In this document: in pieces, positions 16,632 through 24,870 of the stretch
Layout: every line of letters starts with the position of its first letter
How positions within the stretch are numbered: the first letter of the stretch is position 1
Assembly: GCF_900142005.1 (NCBI RefSeq)
Contig: NZ_FQZL01000004.1
Location: 124,001-188,000, forward strand
DNA from: Dethiosulfatibacter aminovorans DSM 17477
GTDB taxonomy: Bacteria > Bacillota > Clostridia > Tissierellales > Dethiosulfatibacteraceae
Direction: 5' to 3'
Length of the DNA: 64,000 bases
Program-made: the position numbers and the translations under genes
The notes under the pieces: model-generated
What the model was told of the DNA's origin: nothing
The model's database searches: none
What the model saw: only the letters and a program-made list of their open reading frames with translations

Positions 16632-17996
16632 ATGGTGACATTGAACGATAAAAGCAACAACAAGATCATATATAATACAATGCTGACAATTGCACTACCC
16701 GTAATTATCCAGCATCTAATAAGCATTGGACTGAACCTTGTAGATACAGTGATGATAGGTCGTCTTGGAGAACCTGAACTTGCAGCCGTAGGAATAGCAA
16801 ACCGATTCTTCATGATATTCGGACTTTTCTGCTTTGGTTTCTACAGCGGATGCTCAGTGTTCATTTCACAGTATTGGGGTATAAAGGATATCAAAAACAT
16901 CAGAAAGGTATTCGGCATAGAAATCATTTCAGGCTTTTCAGTGGCAATATTATTCTCTACTCTGGCCCTTGTATTTCCCCATGTCATAATGAGAATATTC
17001 ATAAAGGACCCCGTTGTGATAGACTACGGAATACAATACTTGAGGATAATAGGTCTTGCCTATATATTCATAGCCATATCATTTGCACTTAGCTATAATT
17101 CACGGTCCATACACAGGGTTAAGATGACGGTCGTCATCAACACAATAGCAATAAGCATAAACACCTTTCTCAACTATGTGCTCATATATGGAAAATTCGG
17201 ATTTCCCCAACTGGGAGTGAGAGGAGCTGCCATAGCCACTGTCATAGCAAGATTTCTGGAATTTGTACTTCTTCTGTATTTCATATACAAGGATAGAAAC
17301 CATCCTCTGGCAGGATCATTCAGGGAGCTTTTCGACTGGGACAGGCCTTTTTTGATGAAGGTATACAAAACTGCATTTCCGGTTTTCGTAAACGAGGCCA
17401 GCTGGGTGTTGGGAACCTCCATCTACTATATAGCATACGGCATGGTGGGAACGGATGCCGTTGCAACTGTTCAGGTGTCAATGACAATAAGTGACTTCTT
17501 CCAGTCCTTTTTCTTCGGAATTGGAAGCGCCTGTGGTGTAATGATAGGAAACGAGCTGGGAAGGGACAACAAGGACCTTGCCTATTCATATGGAATAAGT
17601 TTCATAAAGCTTACAGCCATAGCTTCAATCGTGACTGGTCTCTTGCTCTATTCATTAAAAAACCCCATAATAAACTTTTACGATTTCAAGGAGTCCACCA
17701 ACTACATGCTTGAAATGTCGTTAATAGTCTTCTCCCTGTTCATGCTTCCAAAAATGCTCACCTACATGATAATAGTAGGAGTTTTGAGAAGCGGTGGAGA
17801 CACCAGATACTGCATGCTGTTGGATCTATTCTTCATATGGCTTGTAGGCATACCGCTTGCATTTATAAGCGTACTTGTAATGGATTGGCCTATACATCTG
17901 GTGCTGGCAGCAGTGTTCTCGGAGGAGATAATCAAGGTTTTTGTAGTCAGTAAAAGGATCAATAGCAGGAAATGGCTGAACAATCTCGTTAGCTGA
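16632..17996 (+). CDS. MATE family multidrug/organic cation efflux transporter
   Basis: A 454-residue, 12-segment membrane antiporter of the multidrug and toxic compound extrusion family, exporting drugs or metabolites with Na+ or H+ influx. The N-terminal half carries the characteristic IALPVIIQHLISIGLNLVDT and MIGRLGEPELAAVGIANR, repeated in degenerate form in the second half (DAVATVQVSMTISDFFQSFF, GSACGVMIGNELGR), as expected for the duplicated fold. AGGAGG sits 4 nt before the ATG. It is a single-gene unit read against the replication fork, divergent from the sigma-54 activator, with a palindrome at its promoter. Confidence 0.93.
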   Translation: MVTLNDKSNNKIIYNTMLTIALPVIIQHLISIGLNLVDTVMIGRLGEPELAAVGIANRFFMIFGLFCFGFYSGCSVFISQYWGIKDIKNIRKVFGIEIISGFSVAILFSTLALVFPHVIMRIFIKDPVVIDYGIQYLRIIGLAYIFIAISFALSYNSRSIHRVKMTVVINTIAISINTFLNYVLIYGKFGFPQLGVRGAAIATVIARFLEFVLLLYFIYKDRNHPLAGSFRELFDWDRPFLMKVYKTAFPVFVNEASWVLGTSIYYIAYGMVGTDAVATVQVSMTISDFFQSFFFGIGSACGVMIGNELGRDNKDLAYSYGISFIKLTAIASIVTGLLLYSLKNPIINFYDFKESTNYMLEMSLIVFSLFMLPKMLTYMIIVGVLRSGGDTRYCMLLDLFFIWLVGIPLAFISVLVMDWPIHLVLAAVFSEEIIKVFVVSKRINSRKWLNNLVS

Positions 17997-18010
17997 TTGT
18001 TTCTACAACA

Positions 18011-18040
18011 ATGGCTCTATGCAAAACCGCATAGAGCCAT
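18011..18040. terminator. Bidirectional terminator after the MATE gene
   Basis: ATGGCTCTATGC pairs perfectly with GCATAGAGCCAT around AAAACC, between convergent genes. The flanking T tract is short. Confidence 0.75.
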
Positions 18041-18050
18041 TTATTATTGT

Positions 18051-18356
18051 CTAGTCAAACAATACCACTGTAACCATCTTGTTTCCCGGATAATAGTATT
18101 TGCAAAAATAAAGCTTGTCTCTCCTTCCAGACCTGTCTGCCTTTAAATACAAATACTTGGTTGTCATCTTATAGTTGTTAGGATCGATATATTTTAGCTC
18201 TTTCCCGTTGAAACTTTTTGAATAATTCTCCAGATATCCCTTTGCCAGCCTTTTGGCCTCCTTGTCGGACTTGACTCCTTCCATATAAACCCCTACGAAT
18301 TCGCCGGCATCAACTGAATGGATAGGGTGTACTTTTCTCGGTATTCTAATACGCAT
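18051..18356 (-). CDS. Small basic hypothetical protein
   Basis: A 101-residue, lysine- and tyrosine-rich protein of no recognised family (DAGEFVGVYMEGVKSDKEAK at the start, KYLYLKADRSGRRDKLYF near the end). No signal peptide or membrane segment is visible. AAAGGAG precedes the ATG at good spacing and codon use resembles its neighbours, so it is likely real. It lies 49 nt after aroE and ends next to the shared terminator, so it may be the last gene of the aro operon. Confidence 0.6.
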   Translation of the reverse strand: MRIRIPRKVHPIHSVDAGEFVGVYMEGVKSDKEAKRLAKGYLENYSKSFNGKELKYIDPNNYKMTTKYLYLKADRSGRRDKLYFCKYYYPGNKMVTVVLFD

Positions 18357-18404
18357 CTGGGTGCTCCTTTGTAATGATCTGACTTAACACTATTATATCA
18401 ATTA

Positions 18405-19274
18405 CTATACCTTCTCTTCTTTCCTGCTGTCTATAAGAATCTTCAAGGATTCCCTCATATGTTCCAGGGGCGCCTTCTTCCCTGTCCATATTTCAAATGC
18501 CTTTGCTCCCTGGTTTACAAGCATTCCAATTCCATTCATTGTTTTGCATCCAAGCTTTTCAGCCTCCTGGATGAGCATTGTCTTTTCAGGGTTGTATATT
18601 ATGTCGCATACTGTCAGTCCTTCATGAAGAAGCTCAGGTTCAAGGGGACACTCGTCCACATTTGGGTACATTCCCACGCTTGTGGTATTTATCAACAGGT
18701 CGCAGTCATCTATTACAGCATCCAGATTCACGCCATCTACAGGAAAACATATTTCACTGAACTTGTAGTTAATCTCATCGCTTAAGTCAACCGCTTTCTG
18801 AAGTGTCCTGTTCGTGATGAATATCTTCTCCGGATTTCTGTCCGCTATTGTCATTGCAACAGCCCTTGATGCTCCTCCAGAACCAAGTATGAGCACCTTC
18901 TTTCCCCTGCAGTCGAAGTTGCATTCCTCTGCAAGGGAAATGACGAAGCCTTCCCCGTCTGTATTGTATCCTATGAATCTTCCATCCTCGATCTTTACAG
19001 TATTTACTGAACCTATCTTTTCAGCCAAGGGGTCTATTTCATCCAGATGGTCCATTATATCTATCTTATAGGGTATTGTAACATTGAATCCGTCAAACTT
19101 AAGATGCTTGATCCCATTCAATATATCTCCTATGTTCTTCTTTTCCGTCTCCATATTTATATATATGTAGTTCATTTTTTCAAGCTCGTATGCCCTGTTG
19201 TGCATGAAGCAGGAAAAACTGTGCTCCAGGGGATTTCCCATAAGACCAAGAAACCTTGTATCATTGTTAATCAT
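18405..19274 (-). CDS. aroE: Shikimate dehydrogenase
   Basis: NADPH-dependent reduction of 3-dehydroshikimate to shikimate. The 289-residue protein has the substrate-binding start GLMGNPLEHSFSCFMHN, the catalytic FNVTIPYK (Lys about residue 69), SVNTV, the nucleotide-binding GSGGASRAV (about residue 134), the adenosine-phosphate-binding NRT and the late NGIGMLVNQG block. I chose the ATG at 19274, which overlaps the aroD stop by 8 nt and follows GGAAGG; a GTG 9 nt upstream is less likely. Part of the aroD-aroD-aroE operon. Confidence 0.95.
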   Translation of the reverse strand: MINNDTRFLGLMGNPLEHSFSCFMHNRAYELEKMNYIYINMETEKKNIGDILNGIKHLKFDGFNVTIPYKIDIMDHLDEIDPLAEKIGSVNTVKIEDGRFIGYNTDGEGFVISLAEECNFDCRGKKVLILGSGGASRAVAMTIADRNPEKIFITNRTLQKAVDLSDEINYKFSEICFPVDGVNLDAVIDDCDLLINTTSVGMYPNVDECPLEPELLHEGLTVCDIIYNPEKTMLIQEAEKLGCKTMNGIGMLVNQGAKAFEIWTGKKAPLEHMRESLKILIDSRKEEKV

Positions 19275-20040
19275 GTCTTCCACCTTCCAATGTATAAAGT
19301 ATATCCTTCATCTCCTTGTATCCAAGCTGCCCCGGTGCAGAAGAGCCTATACCTGATGCAAAGGTAACTGCCGTACCCATTATTCTGCAGGCAATCCTTG
19401 TAATCTGTCCCAGTTCACCCATGGAAATTGCAATGACAGGTATATCAAGCTTTCGTCCTGTCTTGTGCACTGCATTCATGAGGGTAATTACATCTCCCTT
19501 GGATTTTGGCATGATGGCAAGTTTCACAATATCCCCATCAAGATCCTGCCCTTTGGCAAGCATCCTTCTTATTTCAACCTCTTCGGGAGTATAATCAAAG
19601 TTGTGATAAGACATGATTATCTTTGTCCCATTAGCCAGGGTAATGCTTCTCATATCATCAATAAACTCCTTGTCATTGGACATTTCAATATCAACAAGCT
19701 CCACGAGGCCTGATTCTACGGACAATTCGATAACCTCTTTCCTCAAATCATCTTCAATCTTTGCCATTCCACCCTCTTTTACTGTTCTTAGTGTAAAAAT
19801 AAGGGGTATGTCTTCAATAACGTGCTTTAAATCGCTTAATGCATTGAGAACCTTATCCTTGTCTCCACAGTCTTCATAATAGTCAACTCTCCATTCTATA
19901 AGGTCCGGCTTCATTTTTTTCAGCTCAAGGGCCTGAGCTGTAAGATCATAATCCGATTCAGCAACAAGAGGCAAGCAGATCTTTGTTCTATCGCCGCCTA
20001 TTCTCAATCCTTTGACTGTAACCGTTTTGCTTTTATTCAT
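19267..20040 (-). CDS. aroD: 3-dehydroquinate dehydratase type I, copy 1
   Basis: Schiff-base enzyme dehydrating 3-dehydroquinate to 3-dehydroshikimate. The 257-residue TIM barrel has IEWRVDYYED near the N-terminus, the catalytic His in MSYHNFDYTP and the Schiff-base Lys in VKLAIMPKSKGD, then SMGELGQITR and SSAPGQLGY. The ATG at 20040 follows GGGAG; a TTG 6 nt earlier is less likely. It is downstream of a second, equally intact aroD gene and overlaps aroE. Confidence 0.95.
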   Translation of the reverse strand: MNKSKTVTVKGLRIGGDRTKICLPLVAESDYDLTAQALELKKMKPDLIEWRVDYYEDCGDKDKVLNALSDLKHVIEDIPLIFTLRTVKEGGMAKIEDDLRKEVIELSVESGLVELVDIEMSNDKEFIDDMRSITLANGTKIIMSYHNFDYTPEEVEIRRMLAKGQDLDGDIVKLAIMPKSKGDVITLMNAVHKTGRKLDIPVIAISMGELGQITRIACRIMGTAVTFASGIGSSAPGQLGYKEMKDILYTLEGGRHD

Positions 20041-20096
20041 GGTCAATTCTCCCTGTCATTAAAATTGTCAACAATTTTCACTTGCGGAACTGCACT

Positions 20097-20105
20097 TTAT
20101 CCACA
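20097..20105 (-). promoter_or_regulatory. DnaA-box-like 9-mer upstream of aroD copy 1
   Basis: TTATCCACA on the plus strand, 57 nt before the aroD start and inside the 169-bp gap between the two aroD genes. The wider context TGTGGATAAAGT-N19-TTGTTGA resembles that upstream of pyrE. Function unproven. Confidence 0.4.
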
Positions 20106-20209
20106 TTTAAACCGATTTTTTCACAAATTATATATGAACCTATCGATAATACTATATCATAGAATCAAGATATAGTCGCCATAGATTTCCAAAATTTATT
20201 CATATTAGC

Positions 20210-20989
20210 TCATACCAACACCTGATTCGTCAGCAATCCAAGCATTTTTCTCATATCTTCAATAGGCACCTGACCCGGTGCCGATGATTCACTTCCAACG
20301 GCAAAGGAAAGATCCGAACCGAACATCCCTCCAACTATTCTTGTCAGACTTCCCATCTCACCCATGGATACTGTTATCAGAGGTATATCAACTTCCTTTC
20401 TTGCCAGACATGAGGCACTGAGAAGATTGAGCACATCACCATGGCAGTTTGGCATTACAGCCAGTTTCGATATGTCGGCACCCAGCCTTTCACCTTCTGC
20501 AAGCTTTTCTACTATGCCAGATTCATCAGGTGTCTCTTCGAAATTGTGGTATGAAAGTATCAACTTCACATCCTTCTCCTCGGATATCCTTTTAATATCT
20601 TCCAATGCCTCCCTGTCGCTTGACATCTCTATGTCTAGAAGGTCAACGGCTCCTGTTGAAACTGCCTTCCTGATTATATCAACTCTTTTCATATCCGAAA
20701 AGTCCGACTGGCCTCCTTCCCTCTTGTGTCTGCAGGTGAAAATCAGCGGCTTTTCTCCAATTACTTCAGACAAAGATTCCAATGCATCAACAACGCTTTC
20801 AGCATCATTTACTGTATCAAAATAGTCGACACGCCATTCAATGACATCCGGATTATATTCACATATCTTCCCGGCATCCTTAATCAACGTTTCTTTATTA
20901 CTTGAAACCAATGGCAGGCAGACAAGCATATCCTCCCCGCCAAACACCTTATTTTTAACAACCACTTTCTTCCTACTCTGCAACCTCAT
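20210..20989 (-). CDS. aroD: 3-dehydroquinate dehydratase type I, copy 2
   Basis: Tandem paralog of the next gene, 259 residues from the ATG at 20989, which follows AGAGGG. All catalytic blocks are intact: IEWRVDYFDT, the His in LSYHNFEETP, the Lys in SKLAVMPNCHGD, and SMGEMGSLTR with SSAPGQVPIEDM. It is the first structural gene after the aromatic leader peptide and attenuator. The two copies differ throughout, so the duplication is not recent; one may act on quinate or another dehydroquinate pool, or both may serve biosynthesis. Confidence 0.93.
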   Translation of the reverse strand: MRLQSRKKVVVKNKVFGGEDMLVCLPLVSSNKETLIKDAGKICEYNPDVIEWRVDYFDTVNDAESVVDALESLSEVIGEKPLIFTCRHKREGGQSDFSDMKRVDIIRKAVSTGAVDLLDIEMSSDREALEDIKRISEEKDVKLILSYHNFEETPDESGIVEKLAEGERLGADISKLAVMPNCHGDVLNLLSASCLARKEVDIPLITVSMGEMGSLTRIVGGMFGSDLSFAVGSESSAPGQVPIEDMRKMLGLLTNQVLV

Positions 20990-21018
20990 GATACCCTCTC
21001 TTTCACCAAAAAATTCTG

Positions 21019-21049
21019 CAAAATAAAAAGGAGTTCCTAAGAACTCCTT
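21019..21049 (-). terminator. Attenuator hairpin before the aroD-aroD-aroE operon
   Basis: Minus strand: AAGGAGTTC-TTAG-GAACTCCTT followed by TTTATTTT, a compact intrinsic terminator 30 nt before aroD and 30 nt after the leader peptide stop. The leader segment GAAGTCCT (21092-21085) can pair with its 5' arm at 7 of 8 positions, a candidate antiterminator. Confidence 0.8.
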
Positions 21050-21078
21050 GTCTTTCATCATAACATCTATGGATTTAT

Positions 21079-21216
21079 CTATGCAGGACTTCCTATTTCA
21101 ATACTTTTATATTTACTTTTTTTGTATGCAAAAGCGCCAGCGCTAAAAAAGCCCCAGAAATAAAAGTAAAAATAATAAAATTGTTGCATTCCTGTTTTAA
21201 GTTTAGATTTTTCCAT
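21079..21216 (-). CDS. Aromatic leader peptide of the aro operon (45 aa)
   Basis: ATG at 21216 with GAGG 8 nt upstream, TAG stop at 21079. The peptide contains QQFYYFYFYFWGFF: nine consecutive Phe/Tyr/Trp codons (residues 13-21), then two further Phe, with more aromatic residues later. Promoter, leader peptide, candidate antiterminator, terminator and aromatic-pathway genes follow in the order expected for ribosome-mediated attenuation: stalling at aromatic codons when charged tRNA is short would leave the antiterminator segment free. The only visible role is regulatory; the peptide itself probably has no function. It is too short for usual gene callers. Confidence 0.85.
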   Translation of the reverse strand: MEKSKLKTGMQQFYYFYFYFWGFFSAGAFAYKKSKYKSIEIGSPA

Positions 21217-21245
21217 AAGTTTATCCTCAAAATATAATTATATCA

Positions 21246-21274
21246 AATATATTATAAATATTAAGATTTGTCAA
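21246..21274 (-). promoter_or_regulatory. Sigma-A promoter of the aro leader
   Basis: -35 TTGACA (21274-21269), 17-nt spacer, -10 TATATT (21251-21246); predicted start near 21240, about 24 nt before the leader peptide ATG. A further TATAAT lies slightly downstream. Confidence 0.7.
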
Positions 21275-21370
21275 CATTTTTCTTACTAAGTTGTAATATT
21301 TTCGCACAAAATATTTATAACCTGGTCATGATTAGGGTGATTGCAGATCTTCACTAATTAAGTCAAACCC

Positions 21371-21769
21371 TTATCTTGCTACCAGCATAGGCACTTTCAC
21401 ATGTTGTACAACCTTGTTGGTCACACTTCCCAACATAAATCTTTTCCTCGCCGACATTCCGTGAGTACACATAATTACAAGATCATATCCACCTTCTTCC
21501 GCTTCTTCGATTATTGCTTCTGCAGGATAACCCTTTACTATCTTGCTGCCGACTCTGACATCCCTGTCCTTGAAATATTCAACTGTCTTGCCTATGATTT
21601 TTTTCCCTTCCTCTTCAGTTGTAGTGACTTCGTAACCTTTCATTACATGTATGTCATATACATAGAATACAGTCACTTCCGAATCAAACTTCTTCGCCAG
21701 TTCTTCAGCCATGTCATATGCCTTTTGACATTCGGCAGAACCATCGGTTGGAAACAATATTTTTTTCAT
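21371..21769 (-). CDS. Universal stress protein (UspA family)
   Basis: A 132-residue single-domain Usp protein. It starts MKKILFPTDGS, with the Asp of the nucleotide site, and ends with THGMSARKRFMLGSVTNKV, the G-x9-G-S/T ATP-binding pattern, so it is of the ATP-binding type. The ATG at 21769 follows AAAGGTGG. Last gene of the long minus-strand run from 29.6 kb, 73 nt after the AEC transporter. Its role is probably stress adaptation; targets are unknown. Confidence 0.92.
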   Translation of the reverse strand: MKKILFPTDGSAECQKAYDMAEELAKKFDSEVTVFYVYDIHVMKGYEVTTTEEEGKKIIGKTVEYFKDRDVRVGSKIVKGYPAEAIIEEAEEGGYDLVIMCTHGMSARKRFMLGSVTNKVVQHVKVPMLVAR

Positions 21770-21842
21770 AAATATACCACCTTTCAATTTGTAAAGTCAC
21801 AACACTCAAGTGACTCCATATATACAATCTTTTACAATATTC

Positions 21843-22772
21843 TCAAAAAACGCCCATCAATTCACAAAAGGCAAACATCAAAGGTATTGTTGCCAATGAA
21901 CCTATGTGTGAAACAACAACAATCTTCGATGCAAAGTCAACCTCCCCATCAAATCTGCTGGCTATTACAACAGTTATCGCCGGAGGAGGAAGAGCCGAAT
22001 ATACCAGACATACTCCTTCAATTACAGGATCCAGCTCCAGGAAATATAAAACTGCCACCATAATGGCCGGATAAAAAATCAACCTCAGAAATGTTCCTGC
22101 ATAAACCAGATTGTCCTTTAGCAATGTGGAAATGCTAACCCTGCCTATTCTTGCTCCTATGATAAACATTGCAAGAGGAGTAGTGATAGCCCCCACCGAA
22201 TCGATCATTCTTTCACCCAAATCAGGAATATCTACTGAAAACACAAAAATGAAAATTCCTATATATACCGATACCATGTTGGGATTGAATAGCATCTGGC
22301 GCATTTCTTCCTTTCCTATTTTGTCATAGAAAATAGACATGCCGTAGGTCCACATGAAAATCATTACTGCAATATAATACATGGACGCAAAAAATGTTCC
22401 TTCATTTCCGTATATCTGGTATACGACCGGAAAACCCATGAATCCTGCATTCGTCAGTACTCCCGTATACTTGAGTATCTTTTTCTTGTCTTCATTGCCT
22501 ACCCTTTTTAGCAGCAAGGTGTTTATGATAAGCACTGCCAGGATGTAGAAAAAACCTACAAGAATAACCTTTATTCCAAGCTCCATTTTTTCAGGCGAAT
22601 ACTCTATATTGAAAGCCTTTACAACCAGCGCAGGAATTGCTATGTTCATAAGCATGTATGTAAATGCTCTTTCAACTTCATGGGTTACAATGCCTTTTTT
22701 AGACAGGAAAAATCCTACTGCAATGAGAAAACCCATAATAAGGACTGAATTCACTACTGTCGTTAAAATCAT
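21843..22772 (-). CDS. AEC family transporter
   Basis: A 309-residue membrane protein of the auxin efflux carrier family, about 10 hydrophobic segments in two halves. Relatives include malate and other carboxylate carriers in bacteria. Recognisable parts are the N-terminal GFFLSKKGIVTHEVERAFTY region, the mid-protein PVVYQIYGNEGTFFASMYY, and a conserved C-terminal PPPAITVVIASRFDGEVDFA. The initiating ATG follows AAGGAAGAG. It is 58 nt downstream of the HMG-CoA-lyase-like gene with a GC-rich hairpin between, so it may export or import a product of that pathway. Confidence 0.9.
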   Translation of the reverse strand: MILTTVVNSVLIMGFLIAVGFFLSKKGIVTHEVERAFTYMLMNIAIPALVVKAFNIEYSPEKMELGIKVILVGFFYILAVLIINTLLLKRVGNEDKKKILKYTGVLTNAGFMGFPVVYQIYGNEGTFFASMYYIAVMIFMWTYGMSIFYDKIGKEEMRQMLFNPNMVSVYIGIFIFVFSVDIPDLGERMIDSVGAITTPLAMFIIGARIGRVSISTLLKDNLVYAGTFLRLIFYPAIMVAVLYFLELDPVIEGVCLVYSALPPPAITVVIASRFDGEVDFASKIVVVSHIGSLATIPLMFAFCELMGVF

Positions 22773-22830
22773 TACACTCTTCCTTGATTAGAACAGCCGG
22801 CCAGCCCAATACCGTGTCCGGCTGAATTTT

Positions 22831-23775
22831 TTACTTGCCGGGCTTTATCTGCCCTTTTGGGCGTTCCAGAACAAGATCTGAAACCTTTCCGGCTTTAAGC
22901 ATGCAACTGTCAAGGTCATGTTCCACATGTTCCCTTACCTCTCTGGCTATTTCAATGGCCTTGTCGATATCGATTCCCGTTTCAATGCCCATGAGCTCCA
23001 GCATGTGGACTATGTCTTCAGAAGCTATGTTGCCTGATGCACCAGGGGCAAAAGGACATCCACCCAGGCCTCCAAATGCACCGTCAAACCTGTCCATTCC
23101 AGCCTCCATTGCTGCAAGTATGTTTGCCATGGCCATCCCCCTTGTATTGTGGAAATGGAGATTCCATGTTACCTCAGGATATTTTTCCTTGAAATAAATA
23201 CATTTTTCATATACGTCCTTCGGATTTGCCATACCTGTTGTATCTGAAAGGGACAATTCCATGATTCCAAGTGCAGTAAACTGTTTCACTACTTCATCAA
23301 TCTGCTGGATGCTTATTTCGCCTTCAAAGGGACATCCAAAAGAAGTTGCCATGGCGCCTGAAACAGCAACACCGTTTTCTCTGGCAAGATTGATACTGTC
23401 AGTGAAACTGGCAATGGTCTCCTCAGGTTTTCTATTGAAATTTGCCAGATTATGGGATTCACTGATTGAAACTGTAAGCTTTATCTTCTTGAATCCGGCT
23501 GCAATTGCCCTTTCTGCTCCCTTAAAGTTTGGAATGAGAACTCTCAAATCCGCCTTGTCCTTGTTTTTTATCATTTTAAAAACTTCAGCCGTATCCGCCA
23601 AGGCAGGTATTGCTTTCGGATGGACCATGGATCCCACCTCAATAACCTTGTACCCCGCCTCAATGGCCTTGTCAATCAAATCCGCCTTCACATGTGCAGG
23701 CAGTATCTTCTTCTCATTCTGCAACCCGTCTCTCGGGCCCACTTCTGCAATAATTACTTTCTTTGGGTATTTCAT
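22831..23775 (-). CDS. Hydroxymethylglutaryl-CoA lyase family protein
   Basis: A 314-residue DRE-TIM aldolase. It has the N-terminal VGPRDGLQNEKK motif, the metal-binding HFHNTRGMAMAN and the active-site loop GGLGGCPFAPGASGN with the Cys characteristic of HMG-CoA lyases. Members cleave HMG-CoA to acetoacetate and acetyl-CoA or act on related 3-hydroxy-3-methyl acyl-CoAs; which applies here is not clear. GAGAGG precedes the ATG. It is 22 nt after the zinc dehydrogenase gene in the TRAP/TPP cluster, so it probably handles a cleavage step of the imported substrate. Confidence 0.88.
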   Translation of the reverse strand: MKYPKKVIIAEVGPRDGLQNEKKILPAHVKADLIDKAIEAGYKVIEVGSMVHPKAIPALADTAEVFKMIKNKDKADLRVLIPNFKGAERAIAAGFKKIKLTVSISESHNLANFNRKPEETIASFTDSINLARENGVAVSGAMATSFGCPFEGEISIQQIDEVVKQFTALGIMELSLSDTTGMANPKDVYEKCIYFKEKYPEVTWNLHFHNTRGMAMANILAAMEAGMDRFDGAFGGLGGCPFAPGASGNIASEDIVHMLELMGIETGIDIDKAIEIAREVREHVEHDLDSCMLKAGKVSDLVLERPKGQIKPGK

Positions 23776-23797
23776 TGTATTATCCTCTCACCAGTAT

Positions 23798-24784
23798 TTA
23801 CTTAAAGTCCATAAGGACTTTAACCATCTTGCCGCTTAAGGCATGGTCATATGCCGTCCTGAATTCCTCGAAGGGAACTACTTCAGATATGATTGGCTTT
23901 ATGTTGAAGTCTTCATCCTTCAAGTATTCCAATGCCTTGTCGAAATCATCCTTTGTATATATTATACTACCCTGTATTGTAATTTCGCTCCTGACCACCT
24001 TGAAGCATGGATAGCTTATGTCTTCGTTGGTCAATCCCAGGGTTATCATCTTTCCACCGGGCTTAACTATTTCAAAAGCCTGTTCAATGGCTTTTTTCGC
24101 TCCTGCAGCCTCTATGACTACGTCAAAGTTTCGTCCGTCAGCCTGTCCCGGCACCAATGTTGTTATTCCCTTGTCAAATTCCTTTGCTATTGCCAGCTTG
24201 TCCTCATTGATATCTATGGCCGTAATGTCCATTCCAAGATATGACAATATGGCTATGCAGAGCATACCCTCTGTTCCGCATCCCATGACTGCAATCTTCT
24301 GGGAGTTTTTTAAATCGGCCTTTCCAATTGCATGGACGCATACGGACAAGGGTTCCATAAGGACAGCCTTCTTTTCATCGATATCAGCGGGAACACCGAC
24401 GGCAAACTCAGAGTCTATTATTATCTCTTCTGCAAAAAGGCCGTCTATAGTCACGCCAAATGATTTCTTCTCCACGCATATGTTGGTCATGCCCCTAAGG
24501 CAATTTTCACATTTCCCGCAATATGTATTTGGATATGATGCAACCTTGTCGCCAACCTTGAATCTGGCATTTGCCCCGGCCTCTATTACTTCTCCAATTA
24601 CTTCGTGTCCTGGAGTCAAAGGGTATTCCGCATAGGGTATCTTTCCCTTGTATACACTCATGTCTGATCCGCAAATGCCGCCCATTAACACTTTTATTTT
24701 AATCTCTCCCTCTCCGGGTTTAGAGATTAATTCAATTTCTTTCATCTCTATGGTTCCCGGTTCGGAAACAAAAAGTTTTCTCAT
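23798..24784 (-). CDS. Zinc-dependent medium-chain alcohol/polyol dehydrogenase
   Basis: A 328-residue medium-chain dehydrogenase of the sorbitol/threonine dehydrogenase type. The catalytic zinc Cys is in GGICGSD, GHEVIGE follows, the structural zinc has four Cys in CGKCENCLRGMTNIC, and the dinucleotide fold shows GCGTEG. It oxidises a secondary alcohol with NAD(P)+. The neighbouring TRAP uptake genes suggest a hydroxy acid or polyol. AAGGAG precedes the ATG; a strong hairpin separates it from dctP. Confidence 0.9.
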   Translation of the reverse strand: MRKLFVSEPGTIEMKEIELISKPGEGEIKIKVLMGGICGSDMSVYKGKIPYAEYPLTPGHEVIGEVIEAGANARFKVGDKVASYPNTYCGKCENCLRGMTNICVEKKSFGVTIDGLFAEEIIIDSEFAVGVPADIDEKKAVLMEPLSVCVHAIGKADLKNSQKIAVMGCGTEGMLCIAILSYLGMDITAIDINEDKLAIAKEFDKGITTLVPGQADGRNFDVVIEAAGAKKAIEQAFEIVKPGGKMITLGLTNEDISYPCFKVVRSEITIQGSIIYTKDDFDKALEYLKDEDFNIKPIISEVVPFEEFRTAYDHALSGKMVKVLMDFK

Positions 24785-24824
24785 TATCTACTCCTTATCA
24801 GGTCTTTCAATTTCATTAGTTAAA

Positions 24825-24853
24825 TTGCCTACAGCATGATAGTCTGTAGGCAA
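24825..24853. terminator. Intercistronic hairpin after dctP
   Basis: TTGCCTACAG pairs perfectly with CTGTAGGCAA around a 9-nt loop. The minus strand continues TTTAACTAA, so it is a weak terminator or an mRNA-stabilising end between dctP and the downstream enzyme genes. Confidence 0.55.
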
Positions 24854-24870
24854 TAAATTAGTGTATTTTC

